Positions 1 through 6,510 of a stretch of DNA of 13,406 nt are shown here, piece after piece. The position numbers and the translations under genes were made by a program. Source of the stretch: Bacteroidota bacterium (GTDB lineage: Bacteria; Bacteroidota; Bacteroidia; Chitinophagales; Saprospiraceae); contig JAJRUR010000067.1 of NCBI GenBank assembly GCA_024277695.1, positions 1 to 13,406 on the forward strand, read 5' to 3'. The notes under the pieces are model-generated. The model had not been told where the DNA came from. It saw only the letters and a list, made by a program, of their open reading frames with translations, and ran no database searches. How positions within the stretch are numbered: position 1 is the first letter of the stretch; the number at the start of each line of letters is the position of its first letter.

Positions 1-44
1 GCAGCACTGTAGGTACAAATATTGTAGTAGCGCCATAGGTGCGA
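1..44. repeat. two tandem copies of a short hairpin-forming motif at the window edge
   Basis: Bases 1-18 and 27-44 are two copies of an 18-bp motif with a 26-bp period. The consensus is GYAGCRCYRTAGGTRCRA. Twelve of 18 positions are identical and all six differences are transitions. The second copy can fold as a 5-bp stem (30-34 with 38-42, one G-T wobble) and a 3-nt loop; the first keeps most of the same pairing with one mismatch. The array runs to the window edge and may continue outside it. It resembles REP-type or other dispersed palindromic repeats, but its family cannot be named from this sequence alone. Confidence 0.45.
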
Positions 45-440
45 CCTGTTCACCGTTTCTATCAAGCTATCCACTCAAATAAATATTTTTCGGTGTAATC
101 CATATCCTATTTTTCAGGAAAGTTGATTTATATAACCGCTATCCATTGATTTTAACTACCGAAACTTGAGTTAAAGAGATTTGGCAAGTTGTAAGTATAT
201 CTGTAGTATTCACCGGCAAAATTATGTGTGTGCACTTGTATTGCTCAGCTCAATAATCCATCATTTATGGAAAAGATATAGTGTATATCTTGTATGTTTT
301 ATTGTATCCATACTGGTATTAGCAGGATAAGTGGTGTGCTAGTGTTGGATATCTATGATGGATGTTGCCCCTACATATCCGTTCAAAGTACAATTAAGGG
401 TACAGATGATCATTGGCACTATATCTGATGTAAAAAACTT
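45..440. other. gene-free stretch at the left end
   Basis: I see no convincing gene in this AT-rich stretch. Short open frames here lack a signal peptide, recognisable motifs or codon character. The only structure noticed is a perfect 8-bp inverted repeat with a 3-nt spacer (273-280 and 284-291, arms AAGATATA and TATATCTT), which could be an operator or a chance AT-rich palindrome. It lies downstream of the esterase gene, so it could hold that gene's 3' untranslated region or a promoter for something beyond the window. Confidence 0.5.
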
Positions 441-1559
441 TTATTTTTTGATAAAGGTTTTTGGTGGTCGATTTTTTGTCTTGAGCCAATATTGTCCGGA
501 TGGGAGTACTGCTATATGGATAAAATGGGTTCCTTTGGAGACAAATAAGATTTTGCGAGCTTGAGCGTCATAAATATAGCCATCTTCCGGGAGAGGATGT
601 GATAATCTTAAAATATGTGTTGCCGGATTTGGGCTCAATTCTAGGGTAGGAACTTCTTGATAACTTGCGGATGAGATTGGGTCGCATCGCTTGTGCTGCT
701 GAAAGAACTCCCACATGAGATCGGTTGCTGAAATAGCTTTTGAGGGTGGATCCAAAATCTGACTGATTCGATTACCTCCAGGCCAAGAATGTCCTCCATC
801 ATGGGTCATATACCAAGCTATATCCGCTTGACAATCACATTCGGACCACAAAAAATAATCATAGTCTTCTCCGTCATAGAGGGTGTCCTTGGAGGATGTA
901 CAGCTATTAAACCCTGCCCAAACATTTAAAACAGAATCCAGTGGGGGATTATAATGCTTGGATACTCCGTTTCCAATACCTCCGAGATAAGGGATATTCT
1001 CATCGAGATAAGAATGAAACTGTATTATAGCCACGTCAGCATCGGGGGTGCAGGGCGTATTCATAGTAGCTGCTACCGGTGCTATGGCTGCTATGCGTCG
1101 GCTCGACTCGCAAGCCATACGATAGGCCATAAATCCTCCATTGGACATGCCGGTGATGTAGAGTTGAAGTGTATCGATCGGATAGTCCGATATGAGCCGA
1201 TCCATCAAAGTATCCAAAAAGCCTACATCATCGATGTTTCTATTGACAGCATAGCCGCAGCAAGCTCCTCCGTTCCATGTACGAATACCAAAGTTCCCTT
1301 TGACACCCTCGGGATATACTACTATAAAGCTTTCTAAATCTGCTCTGTCACTCAATCCGCTTTGGACTTCGAGTCCTTCTCCACTACCAAAACCACCATG
1401 AAGTGCCACTACCAGCGCATAGGAGCGGTCCGGGCTGTAGTCCGCGGGCAAGTGCAACAGATAGTAGCGCTGTACATCATCCACAACTAGGCTATCGTAC
1501 TGTGCCTGTACAAAGATTGTGTGCAGACAACATACCCATAATATCCCGAAAGCCTTCAT
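441..1559 (-). CDS. secreted PHB-depolymerase/feruloyl-esterase-family hydrolase with T9SS sorting domain
   Basis: This 372-aa protein is an extracellular alpha/beta-hydrolase of the LpqC/Esterase_PHB type, a family that cleaves polyester, feruloyl or acetyl ester bonds. Residues 1-20 form a Sec signal peptide ending in VQAQ. The oxyanion-side motif LHGG is at 53-56, the paired-cysteine motif GGACCGY at 98-103, the nucleophile Ser139 in GMSNGG, the probable acid Asp186 and the catalytic His257 in GGHSWPG. From about residue 305 to the end is a type A T9SS sorting domain (SPNPATHILRL, then LPSGQYWLK and a basic end). The protein is therefore expected to cross the outer membrane and be attached or released at the surface. 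The start is the only ATG ahead of the signal peptide and is preceded by A-rich DNA. It lies 117 bp downstream of a lipoprotein gene, with its own candidate -7 box, so it is probably transcribed alone. The actual substrate is unknown. Confidence 0.85.
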   Translation of the reverse strand: MKAFGILWVCCLHTIFVQAQYDSLVVDDVQRYYLLHLPADYSPDRSYALVVALHGGFGSGEGLEVQSGLSDRADLESFIVVYPEGVKGNFGIRTWNGGACCGYAVNRNIDDVGFLDTLMDRLISDYPIDTLQLYITGMSNGGFMAYRMACESSRRIAAIAPVAATMNTPCTPDADVAIIQFHSYLDENIPYLGGIGNGVSKHYNPPLDSVLNVWAGFNSCTSSKDTLYDGEDYDYFLWSECDCQADIAWYMTHDGGHSWPGGNRISQILDPPSKAISATDLMWEFFQQHKRCDPISSASYQEVPTLELSPNPATHILRLSHPLPEDGYIYDAQARKILFVSKGTHFIHIAVLPSGQYWLKTKNRPPKTFIKK

Positions 1560-1583
1560 ATGTTATTTAATAATTGGACTGGT

Positions 1584-1591
1584 CAAAGGTA
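1584..1591 (-). promoter_or_regulatory. candidate -7 promoter box for the esterase gene
   Basis: Read on the minus strand this is TACCTTTG, a perfect match to the Bacteroidota -7 consensus TAnnTTTG, 25 bp ahead of the esterase start. A TTTG at 1606-1609 could be a -33 element but its 14-bp spacing is shorter than usual, so only the -7 box is a fair call. Confidence 0.4.
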
Positions 1592-1636
1592 CAAAAGTTT
1601 AATACCAAAGCTTGTACGCATGATAAGTGGAAAGGC

Positions 1637-1657
1637 AAAGGCAAATTCATTGCCTTT
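1637..1657 (-). terminator. hairpin after the lipoprotein gene, possible terminator
   Basis: AAAGGCAA (1637-1644) and TTGCCTTT (1650-1657) form a perfect 8-bp stem with a 5-nt loop, starting 20 bp past the lipoprotein stop codon. A second AAAGGCAA at 1631-1638 could compete for the same right arm. There is no clear T-run after the stem on the minus strand, so it is a possible terminator or mRNA 3'-end stabiliser only. Confidence 0.4.
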
Positions 1658-1676
1658 ATCCTGATCTGTACTATTA

Positions 1677-2354
1677 TTATTGCTCAGGACTTTTTACTCT
1701 TGGCAGATCGGGTACTATAAATTCAGCATCAGCAACTTTCATTTCTTTGATTTCTTTTGCTACGATTTCTATATAAAGATCCTTGGTATCACTTATACTT
1801 TTTAGAGGTAATGCCTTCGTCTTATCGATCAATAATTTCCAGAATCCATATTCGTGCTTCGAATAATTTATTGGATTTATTTTATATTTTTTATTAAAAT
1901 AATATTTGGTTATACCTTCTGTTGATTTTATTGTCACCAGGTCACAATGTATTCCGGCAACTATGTCAGCATTTTTGTCTATCGTAAAACTTATCAATTG
2001 GTCTGGATTGGAGGTTACATCTATCCAAAGTATATTGTTCATACCTCCGATTTGGGTATAAAGTGTATCATGGCCTAAATAATACTGAGTTATCTTCATC
2101 ATGCCATTCATTTCACTTTTGTACTTATCGCCCTTGATGGTATACACTTGTTGATCACCCATAAACATCTTAGCTTGTTCTTTAGACATCTCTCCGGTCT
2201 TATCCACAAAAGTAAGGCTGTAGGTTATTTTTCCTTCGAATTCTGGTATTGTCAAATTTTCCTTCTCTGTCTTTGCATCGGCAATTTTTTTTGTAGAATG
2301 GCAAGACAATAAAAAAAGAGGTAAAGAAATGGTTAAGAATTTTAGATATTGCAT
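1677..2354 (-). CDS. putative outer-membrane or periplasmic lipoprotein, DUF4412-like
   Basis: The protein starts best at the ATG ending at 2354, giving 225 aa. From there a lipoprotein signal peptide follows (LPLFLLSC, lipidated Cys18). The open frame runs 41 codons further upstream to 2477, but that extension puts a non-signal leader before the lipobox and is rejected. After a short charged linker comes a beta-rich domain beginning IPEFEGKITYSLTF and ending AEFIVPDLPR. This layout resembles the DUF4412/LolA-like lipoproteins of Bacteroidota, in which a lipid- or ligand-binding half-barrel is tethered to a membrane; the family link is a pattern impression. No catalytic motif is visible. It stands alone: a strong terminator lies upstream of it and a hairpin follows it. 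Paired inverted repeats at 2425-2472, 70-120 bp ahead of the start, may regulate it. Confidence 0.75.
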   Translation of the reverse strand: MQYLKFLTISLPLFLLSCHSTKKIADAKTEKENLTIPEFEGKITYSLTFVDKTGEMSKEQAKMFMGDQQVYTIKGDKYKSEMNGMMKITQYYLGHDTLYTQIGGMNNILWIDVTSNPDQLISFTIDKNADIVAGIHCDLVTIKSTEGITKYYFNKKYKINPINYSKHEYGFWKLLIDKTKALPLKSISDTKDLYIEIVAKEIKEMKVADAEFIVPDLPRVKSPEQ

Positions 2355-2424
2355 TTTGTTTATACGCTTTGAGTGGTTAATTAAAATAAAAAAAAGTTCA
2401 AGTATTATATCAAAATTCACCATA

Positions 2425-2472
2425 TTAGGTATTATTTTGAAATACCTAAGAAGGTAAAATGTATAACCTAAG
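2425..2472. promoter_or_regulatory. paired inverted repeats upstream of the lipoprotein gene
   Basis: TTAGGTATT (2425-2433) and AATACCTAA (2441-2449) are a perfect 9-bp inverted repeat with a 7-bp spacer. Immediately beside it, 2452-2472 holds a looser version with the same ends (AGGTA ... AACCTAAG). Two adjacent similar dyads upstream of a gene suggest a tandem operator for a dimeric regulator. A structured 5' leader or chance AT-rich symmetry are alternatives. Confidence 0.3.
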
Positions 2473-2532
2473 CGCAATATATTGAAAAGTTAGGAAATTC
2501 ATATAAGTATAGGCCAAGATCACATTTGCTAA

Positions 2533-2576
2533 AATAAGAAAAGCAGGAAATATATATACTTCCTGCTTTTCTTATT
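2533..2576 (-). terminator. strong hairpin terminator after the beta-barrel gene
   Basis: A perfect 17-bp inverted repeat (2533-2549 with 2560-2576, arm core GAAAAGCAGGAA) encloses a 10-nt AT loop. It lies 54 bp past the stop codon of the beta-barrel gene. On the minus strand it is followed by a T-rich stretch (TTATTTTAG), as expected for an intrinsic terminator. The T-rich right arm may allow it to work in both directions. Confidence 0.8.
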
Positions 2577-2629
2577 CAGTGCTTAAGCTTATTGATTATA
2601 GTTAGCTTGACTAGCTTTCCATACTTAGC

Positions 2630-3193
2630 CTAAAGTAAGTACTTTAATCCGAATGACATTCCTCCGCCTAAGCCTTCTTGAGTCTGTCTATCAAACATAT
2701 TGAATCCCAAAGAAGTAGTCCCTGTCGAGGCTCCTTCGTCCGGAGCATGAATGTTATACCCAAAGCGAGCAAATTTAGCCTCAATCGTCCATTTGCCACC
2801 AATAAAATAATCTATTCCAAAATCAACATTAAAACCATAGGCTTTAAAATCATTTCCAAAGATTAATGGGATATTTGGCTCGGCAAAAATATAAAAAGTA
2901 GGTGTGGCGCTAAAGTATTTTCTAAGAAGCGGCTTGACAACATAAATAGTAGATGCGTCTCCATCTCCCTCCTTGGTGCTTGATAATCCAGCAGCTAATC
3001 CTATCGTTACATCAGAGGAGATAAATGTACCATAAGCAGGTAAAACAGTAAAGTTCTGAGTAGTTTCATTGTCTGTAAAGCTGAATGCAGCTAATCCCCA
3101 TGAAGCACCTTTAAGCCCTTGAGATTCTTCTTGGCTGTACACACTGGTCAACATAAAAAATGATAACGCAAAAAGTAAAATAAGTTTTTTCAT
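2630..3193 (-). CDS. small outer-membrane beta-barrel protein
   Basis: This 187-aa protein begins with a clear Sec signal peptide (MKKLILLFALSFFMLTSVYS, cleavage before Gln21). The rest alternates hydrophobic and polar residues in about eight amphipathic strands with glycine and aromatic residues (for example TIGLAAGLSS, TFYIFAEPNIPLIFG, WTIEAKFARFGYNI, GMSFGLKYLL). That is the pattern of the small OmpA-like or OMP_b-brl barrels common in Bacteroidota. It sits in the outer membrane; transported substrate or binding partner cannot be inferred. The ATG at 3193 is directly before the signal peptide. A -7 box candidate lies 29 bp upstream and a strong terminator follows, so it is a single-gene unit. 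Confidence 0.8.
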   Translation of the reverse strand: MKKLILLFALSFFMLTSVYSQEESQGLKGASWGLAAFSFTDNETTQNFTVLPAYGTFISSDVTIGLAAGLSSTKEGDGDASTIYVVKPLLRKYFSATPTFYIFAEPNIPLIFGNDFKAYGFNVDFGIDYFIGGKWTIEAKFARFGYNIHAPDEGASTGTTSLGFNMFDRQTQEGLGGGMSFGLKYLL

Positions 3194-3221
3194 TTTATGA
3201 TTAAGTTTAGTTAGAAAATAT

Positions 3222-3229
3222 CAAATGTA
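3222..3229 (-). promoter_or_regulatory. candidate -7 promoter box for the beta-barrel gene
   Basis: On the minus strand this reads TACATTTG, a perfect TAnnTTTG match 29 bp before the start codon. A TTTG at 3245-3248 lies 15 bp further upstream, slightly short for a -33 element. Confidence 0.4.
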
Positions 3230-3524
3230 TCTGATTAAGCTTTACAAATCAATGATTACTGTAAGTTCTTAATATGATCGTCGCCCAATATGATTTTGAG
3301 TATCAGTTACTTGAGTTATAATACTTTTTGATCAAGCACTTTTTATGGATAACTACCTGAATAATAAGTATTTAATTCTTAGTACCCGCTTTTTATTAGA
3401 TTAGACCCATGTACCATAAAGTCCGGATAAATTATGGAGAGAATCATAAGATTTATCCCAATACACCAAGGAGGTCAGATCTCAAAGTTGCTAACCTTGC
3501 AATTGCAGCTCAATGCATACAGAA
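3230..3524. other. gene-free stretch between the beta-barrel gene and the copA remnant
   Basis: AT-rich DNA with no supported gene. An open frame on the plus strand from 3409 runs into the duplicated copA tail and codes for nothing recognisable; the minus strand is broken by stops. It presumably holds the upstream control region of the beta-barrel gene and the left-hand junction of the duplicated copA segment at about 3525. Confidence 0.5.
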
Positions 3525-3731
3525 TAACATTTTAATCACCTTTTGTTACATAGCAGGTGTTTTGATATCCGTGTACTTTTATCAAAAAAGATTAAGATAG
3601 TTTTAGTTTTCTGAGACGAAGTGCATTGACTACAACGGATACGGAGCTAAAACTCATAGCTGCTGCTGCTGCGATCATCGGAGAGAGGAGTAAGCCAAAA
3701 ACCGGAAACAGCCTCACCGAGCTTGGTGGCC
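3525..3731 (-). repeat. left direct repeat: decayed copy of the copA 3' end and downstream DNA
   Basis: This segment aligns with 6227-6510 in the same orientation, 2702 bp away. Between 3543 and 3710 the two copies differ by one substitution (3633 versus 6335) and one extra GCT triplet. The left copy then lacks 80 bp (6410-6489 of the right copy) and resumes with one further substitution to 3731. The outer 18 bp (3525-3542) are more diverged but align without gaps. The repeat covers the ATPase C-terminal coding region and about 67 bp past its stop. Confidence 0.92.
3592..3731 (-). pseudogene. 3' remnant of a CopA-type copper ATPase gene
   Basis: Read on the minus strand this encodes the last part of the copper ATPase, ending in the same LRLRKLKLS and TAA stop as the intact gene at 6294-9044. 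It is not functional. It has no start and contains only about 70 codons' worth of the parent span. An 80-bp deletion between two AACA tetranucleotides (parent 6406-6409 and 6486-6489) shifts the frame, and an extra alanine codon makes the conserved TM8 spacing P-x6-M into P-x7-M. Two substitutions would give Ile to Val and Lys to Glu. Its near-identity to the parent implies recent duplication, or gene conversion keeping the copies alike. It begins 29 bp past the stop of the kelch-like gene. Confidence 0.9.
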
Positions 3732-3760
3732 ATTGAATAATAACTAAAAGAATATTCCGG

Positions 3761-5623
3761 TTATTGTTTTATGATACGATACGTCTCATCTTTTCCATTA
3801 TATATAAAATAAATACCGGCGGGAAATGCTCTCATATTAAGTATTAAACCATCATTAACGGATTGTGTATTGACTTGATATTGTTTACCAGTTTGGTCAA
3901 ATATTTTTATATTTATGTTATCAATTTGTCCGGTTATAAAAACATCTCCAGTAGTCGGATTAGGTACTATCTCTAGTGACTGGGGTTTACATCCTTGTAC
4001 GACTATTATATTGGAATATTTATAGCTGCCATCAATGTCTATTATTTTAAGTCGGTAATATACTTTGCCTCCGATGGGTTTGGAGTCAGTGTATTGATAA
4101 TTTTGAATTTGTACCGAATTGCCTACTACCGGTATAACATCGATTTTTTCAAAATTTCCATATTTTGCTCTTTCGATATAGAACTCTTTGACATTAAATT
4201 CGTTGGCTGTTTTCCATTGAAGTTTTATGGAGGCGTTTTTGCAATCCATCGTGCTGGATGGTGTTGCTTTGAAGCTAAGCAGGTCTAGGGGCAATGCTGT
4301 CTGGATGAGATTTACTTTATATATTTTATTGGAGGCAGAAGAGTTTGCTGTATTCATAGGAAAAATATCACCGGCTCCACTTTCAAGCCCTCCAAAGATA
4401 TAACCTACAAAAACTGTATCGCCTGTCAGTTGATTCTGGTCTATAATTTCGTGGGCTGCCATGGGGAGTGACTCATCAAGAAACAGCTCGGATCCTGCAC
4501 CCAAATATACAGGCATTTGGGTTGAGAATACACTTTCGGAGTATGCTCCATTTCCATCCCTAGTCACTCGGCTGATGGTTTTTACAAAAGGGACATCAGG
4601 ATCATCTATTTTATTGCCGTTAGCGTCAAGGTAGTATTGGGCTATTCCGCCGAAAAATATGCTGTGCATTTCATTGGCTGCGGAATCATACATGCTCAAT
4701 TTGGCGGATTGGTAGTGGCTAAATTCTTGTTTAAAAGTAGATGTCGGTATAACAGTATAACCGCTAGCCTTTATTTCGATGGGGTTATAAAAGACACCGT
4801 CACTAGGTGTAAAAACTCCACTGGACACCATGTAACCAAATTTTGTATCGGGAAATACCTGTCCGATCAGATTATAGTCTCGTCTATGAAATTCTGAATC
4901 AAATGTCGCTGAATAGTTAGCTATACTTAGGCTAGTTCCATTATTAATGATCTGGAAAGTACGCATTTCTTCTGAATAGATTGGGTTCACCATTTGTGTA
5001 TAGATTCCTGTGAGCTCCATACCGCCGACTAAATAAAAATATCCGTCTATAAATCCCAGCTGTCCCCCGGCTATTTTCATTCTGTTATCTATCAACTGAA
5101 TAAAGTCTCCTGTGATGCTGTTGCCATTAATAATATTATTGATGAGGCTCGGAACATTAATAGCTGTAATGGCATCATAGGTTTGATAATTTCCATTATT
5201 ATCTGCTCCATATCCACCAATGATGTATAAATTATCACCGTCTTGGTAAAAACTTGTATTGGTACTACTGAGTTGATTTTGTAGATCGACAGATAAGCTA
5301 CTGAGGCTTGTACTCCAGGACTGCATCGCGACCGGATCTACTACATAAATCGTAGTGTTGTCTTGGCTAGAAGGAAAAGGCGGATTATTTTGACCTCCTC
5401 CACCTCTATGCATGCCGTCTCTCCTACCTGAAATGAGTAGCCACTTGCCTCCTGACTTTCCGGCGGCGAAGGAGTGTATGCCATCTAGTCCGGGGATAGT
5501 AAATGCGGGCTCCAGTTCTATTTCATAAGGAAATGATTGGGCAGACAATGGGTTAGTTACAACTATTAGAAATAAAAATAATAAAGGGGTGAGCGTACTT
5601 ACTTGTAATAATACTCTATTCAT
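3761..5623 (-). CDS. kelch-like beta-propeller protein secreted by T9SS
   Basis: This 620-aa protein has a Sec signal peptide (1-29, ending PLSAQ) and a large N-terminal region of kelch-like blades. The hydrophobic-plus-double-glycine signature recurs at 134-139 (YIIGGYG), 198-202 (LVGGM), 322-328 (FFGGIA) and 408-413 (IFGGLE). A glycine-rich loop, MHRGGGGQ, is at 71-78. Residues about 465-545 look like an immunoglobulin/fibronectin-type strand domain (LQWKTANEFNVKEFYIERA to YYRLKIIDIDGSYKYSN), the usual spacer before a sorting domain. Residues 547-620 form a type A T9SS domain (EIVPNPTTGDVFI, then FPAGIYFI and YRIIKQ). It should act at the cell surface or outside the cell, probably as a binding protein, since no catalytic site is visible. 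It starts 19 bp after the NTF2-like lipoprotein gene and is almost certainly cotranscribed with it. The molecular function is unknown. Confidence 0.8.
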   Translation of the reverse strand: MNRVLLQVSTLTPLLFLFLIVVTNPLSAQSFPYEIELEPAFTIPGLDGIHSFAAGKSGGKWLLISGRRDGMHRGGGGQNNPPFPSSQDNTTIYVVDPVAMQSWSTSLSSLSVDLQNQLSSTNTSFYQDGDNLYIIGGYGADNNGNYQTYDAITAINVPSLINNIINGNSITGDFIQLIDNRMKIAGGQLGFIDGYFYLVGGMELTGIYTQMVNPIYSEEMRTFQIINNGTSLSIANYSATFDSEFHRRDYNLIGQVFPDTKFGYMVSSGVFTPSDGVFYNPIEIKASGYTVIPTSTFKQEFSHYQSAKLSMYDSAANEMHSIFFGGIAQYYLDANGNKIDDPDVPFVKTISRVTRDGNGAYSESVFSTQMPVYLGAGSELFLDESLPMAAHEIIDQNQLTGDTVFVGYIFGGLESGAGDIFPMNTANSSASNKIYKVNLIQTALPLDLLSFKATPSSTMDCKNASIKLQWKTANEFNVKEFYIERAKYGNFEKIDVIPVVGNSVQIQNYQYTDSKPIGGKVYYRLKIIDIDGSYKYSNIIVVQGCKPQSLEIVPNPTTGDVFITGQIDNINIKIFDQTGKQYQVNTQSVNDGLILNMRAFPAGIYFIYNGKDETYRIIKQ

Positions 5624-5642
5624 TTATGTAGAATTAAGGTGA

Positions 5643-6173
5643 TTAATGAGATGCTTTTTTTGTATTTCGCGATGAGCTATGTGTAGAAATTATTTTCCAT
5701 TGGTTATTTATTTTTTTTAATACCGATGTAGCGACTCCTTTCTTTTTGATTGTTTTTGCTTGTCGTCCTTTTTCTTCATCCGGTTTTATTTTGATCGTAT
5801 ATACGTAAGTTTCGGTCGCAAAAGCATAAGGCAAATCCACTTTAGCCTCTATTTTATAATCCGAAAATGTAAAACTTTCGAAGTAGTCCAGTTCGGGTCC
5901 GAGGTGATGATCAAGGTAATTACTGTAGGTACCTTCTGAGCCTCCGGACTCATATACTTGAGCGTCCTCAGCAAAAAGTTCTGTGGTTCCTTCGGTAGTC
6001 AAAGCTTGGATGGCATCCTTATACCTTTTAAGAACCTGTGTCACTGCGAGGACATCAACTTGTAGATTTTCAGTATTTGAAACAGCGAGCGCTTCCTTTT
6101 GACTATTATTTTGACAGCTAATAGATAATATTGTAATGCTGAGTACAAGAGCGCTATTTTTGATTATATTCAT
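5643..6173 (-). CDS. NTF2-like (SnoaL/DUF4440-type) lipoprotein
   Basis: This 176-aa protein starts with a lipoprotein-type signal sequence (LSITILSISC, Cys20; a slightly unusual lipobox with Ser at -3). From about residue 42 to 168 it has the cone-shaped NTF2-like fold pattern of DUF4440/SnoaL proteins. A first helix (VTQVLKRYKDAIQ) is followed by TELFAEDAQVYESG, then strands, and a last strand with the typical WKIISTHSSSR ending. Such domains bind small ligands or act as simple enzymes; here it is probably tethered in the periplasm. The conserved DHHLGPEL (88-95) could contribute a pocket or metal ligands, but this is inference. It heads a two-gene unit with the kelch-like protein and lies between the two copies of the copA tail. 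The start at 6173 directly precedes the signal peptide. Confidence 0.8.
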   Translation of the reverse strand: MNIIKNSALVLSITILSISCQNNSQKEALAVSNTENLQVDVLAVTQVLKRYKDAIQALTTEGTTELFAEDAQVYESGGSEGTYSNYLDHHLGPELDYFESFTFSDYKIEAKVDLPYAFATETYVYTIKIKPDEEKGRQAKTIKKKGVATSVLKKINNQWKIISTHSSSRNTKKASH

Positions 6174-6206
6174 TATATTTTGTTATTATATTTTTGAAAA
6201 TGGGTT

Positions 6207-6214
6207 TAAAGGTA
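6207..6214 (-). promoter_or_regulatory. candidate -7 promoter box for the NTF2-like/kelch-like pair
   Basis: On the minus strand this reads TACCTTTA, seven of eight positions of TAnnTTTG, 34 bp before the lipoprotein start and just inside the unit bracketed by the repeats. No -33 element at standard spacing was seen. If real, it would let the pair be transcribed independently of the copper operon. Confidence 0.3.
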
Positions 6215-6226
6215 AAATATATTTTA

Positions 6227-6510
6227 TAACATTTTATGTGACCATTGTTACATAGCAGGTGTTTTGATATCCGTGTACTTTTATCAAAAAAGATTAAGAT
6301 AGTTTTAGTTTTCTGAGACGAAGTGCATTGACTATAACGGATACGGAGCTAAAACTCATAGCTGCTGCTGCGATCATCGGAGAGAGGAGTAAGCCAAAAA
6401 CCGGAAACAATACACCTGCTGCTATAGGTACTCCAAGTATATTATAAATAAAAGCAAAGAAGAGGTTTTGTTTTATATTCTTCATAACAGCCTTACCGAG
6501 CTTGGTGGCC
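6227..6510 (-). repeat. right direct repeat: intact copA 3' end and downstream DNA
   Basis: This is the intact counterpart of the repeat at 3525-3731. It includes the last ~72 codons of the copper ATPase, the stop codon and 67 bp of 3' untranslated DNA. The two copies are in direct orientation with about 2.5 kb of unrelated sequence (two genes) between them. Confidence 0.92.
6262..6289 (-). terminator. weak hairpin just past the copA stop
   Basis: TTTTGATA (6262-6269) and TATCAAAA (6282-6289) form an 8-bp AT-rich stem with a 12-nt loop, 4 bp past the ATPase stop. It is preserved unchanged in the duplicated copy (3560-3587). No T-run follows it on the minus strand, so termination here is doubtful. 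It may only protect the 3' end of the copper-operon message. Confidence 0.3.

Noticed and set aside
1..44. CRISPR array at the left edge.
   Set aside because: The units are only 18 bp with an 8-bp gap and several differences, unlike CRISPR repeats separated by 30-40-bp unique spacers.
355..564. Plus-strand open frame of 69 codons at the left end.
   Set aside because: It overlaps the esterase 3' end antisense, and its product has no recognisable features.
2355..2477. Longer start for the lipoprotein gene.
   Set aside because: The extra 41 codons place a non-signal leader before a textbook lipobox and would run through the paired inverted repeats; the internal ATG at 2354 is preferred.
3409..3600. 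Plus-strand open frame of 63 codons between the beta-barrel gene and the copA remnant.
   Set aside because: Its second half is the antisense of the copA 3' untranslated repeat, it has no recognisable motif or signal, and the same frame is not kept in the parent copy upstream of 6245.
3525..3731. Possible attachment site of an integrative element at the copA 3' end.
   Set aside because: The repeat is far longer than a usual att core, sits in a protein gene and no integrase is in the bracketed unit; homologous recombination or tandem duplication explains it with fewer assumptions.
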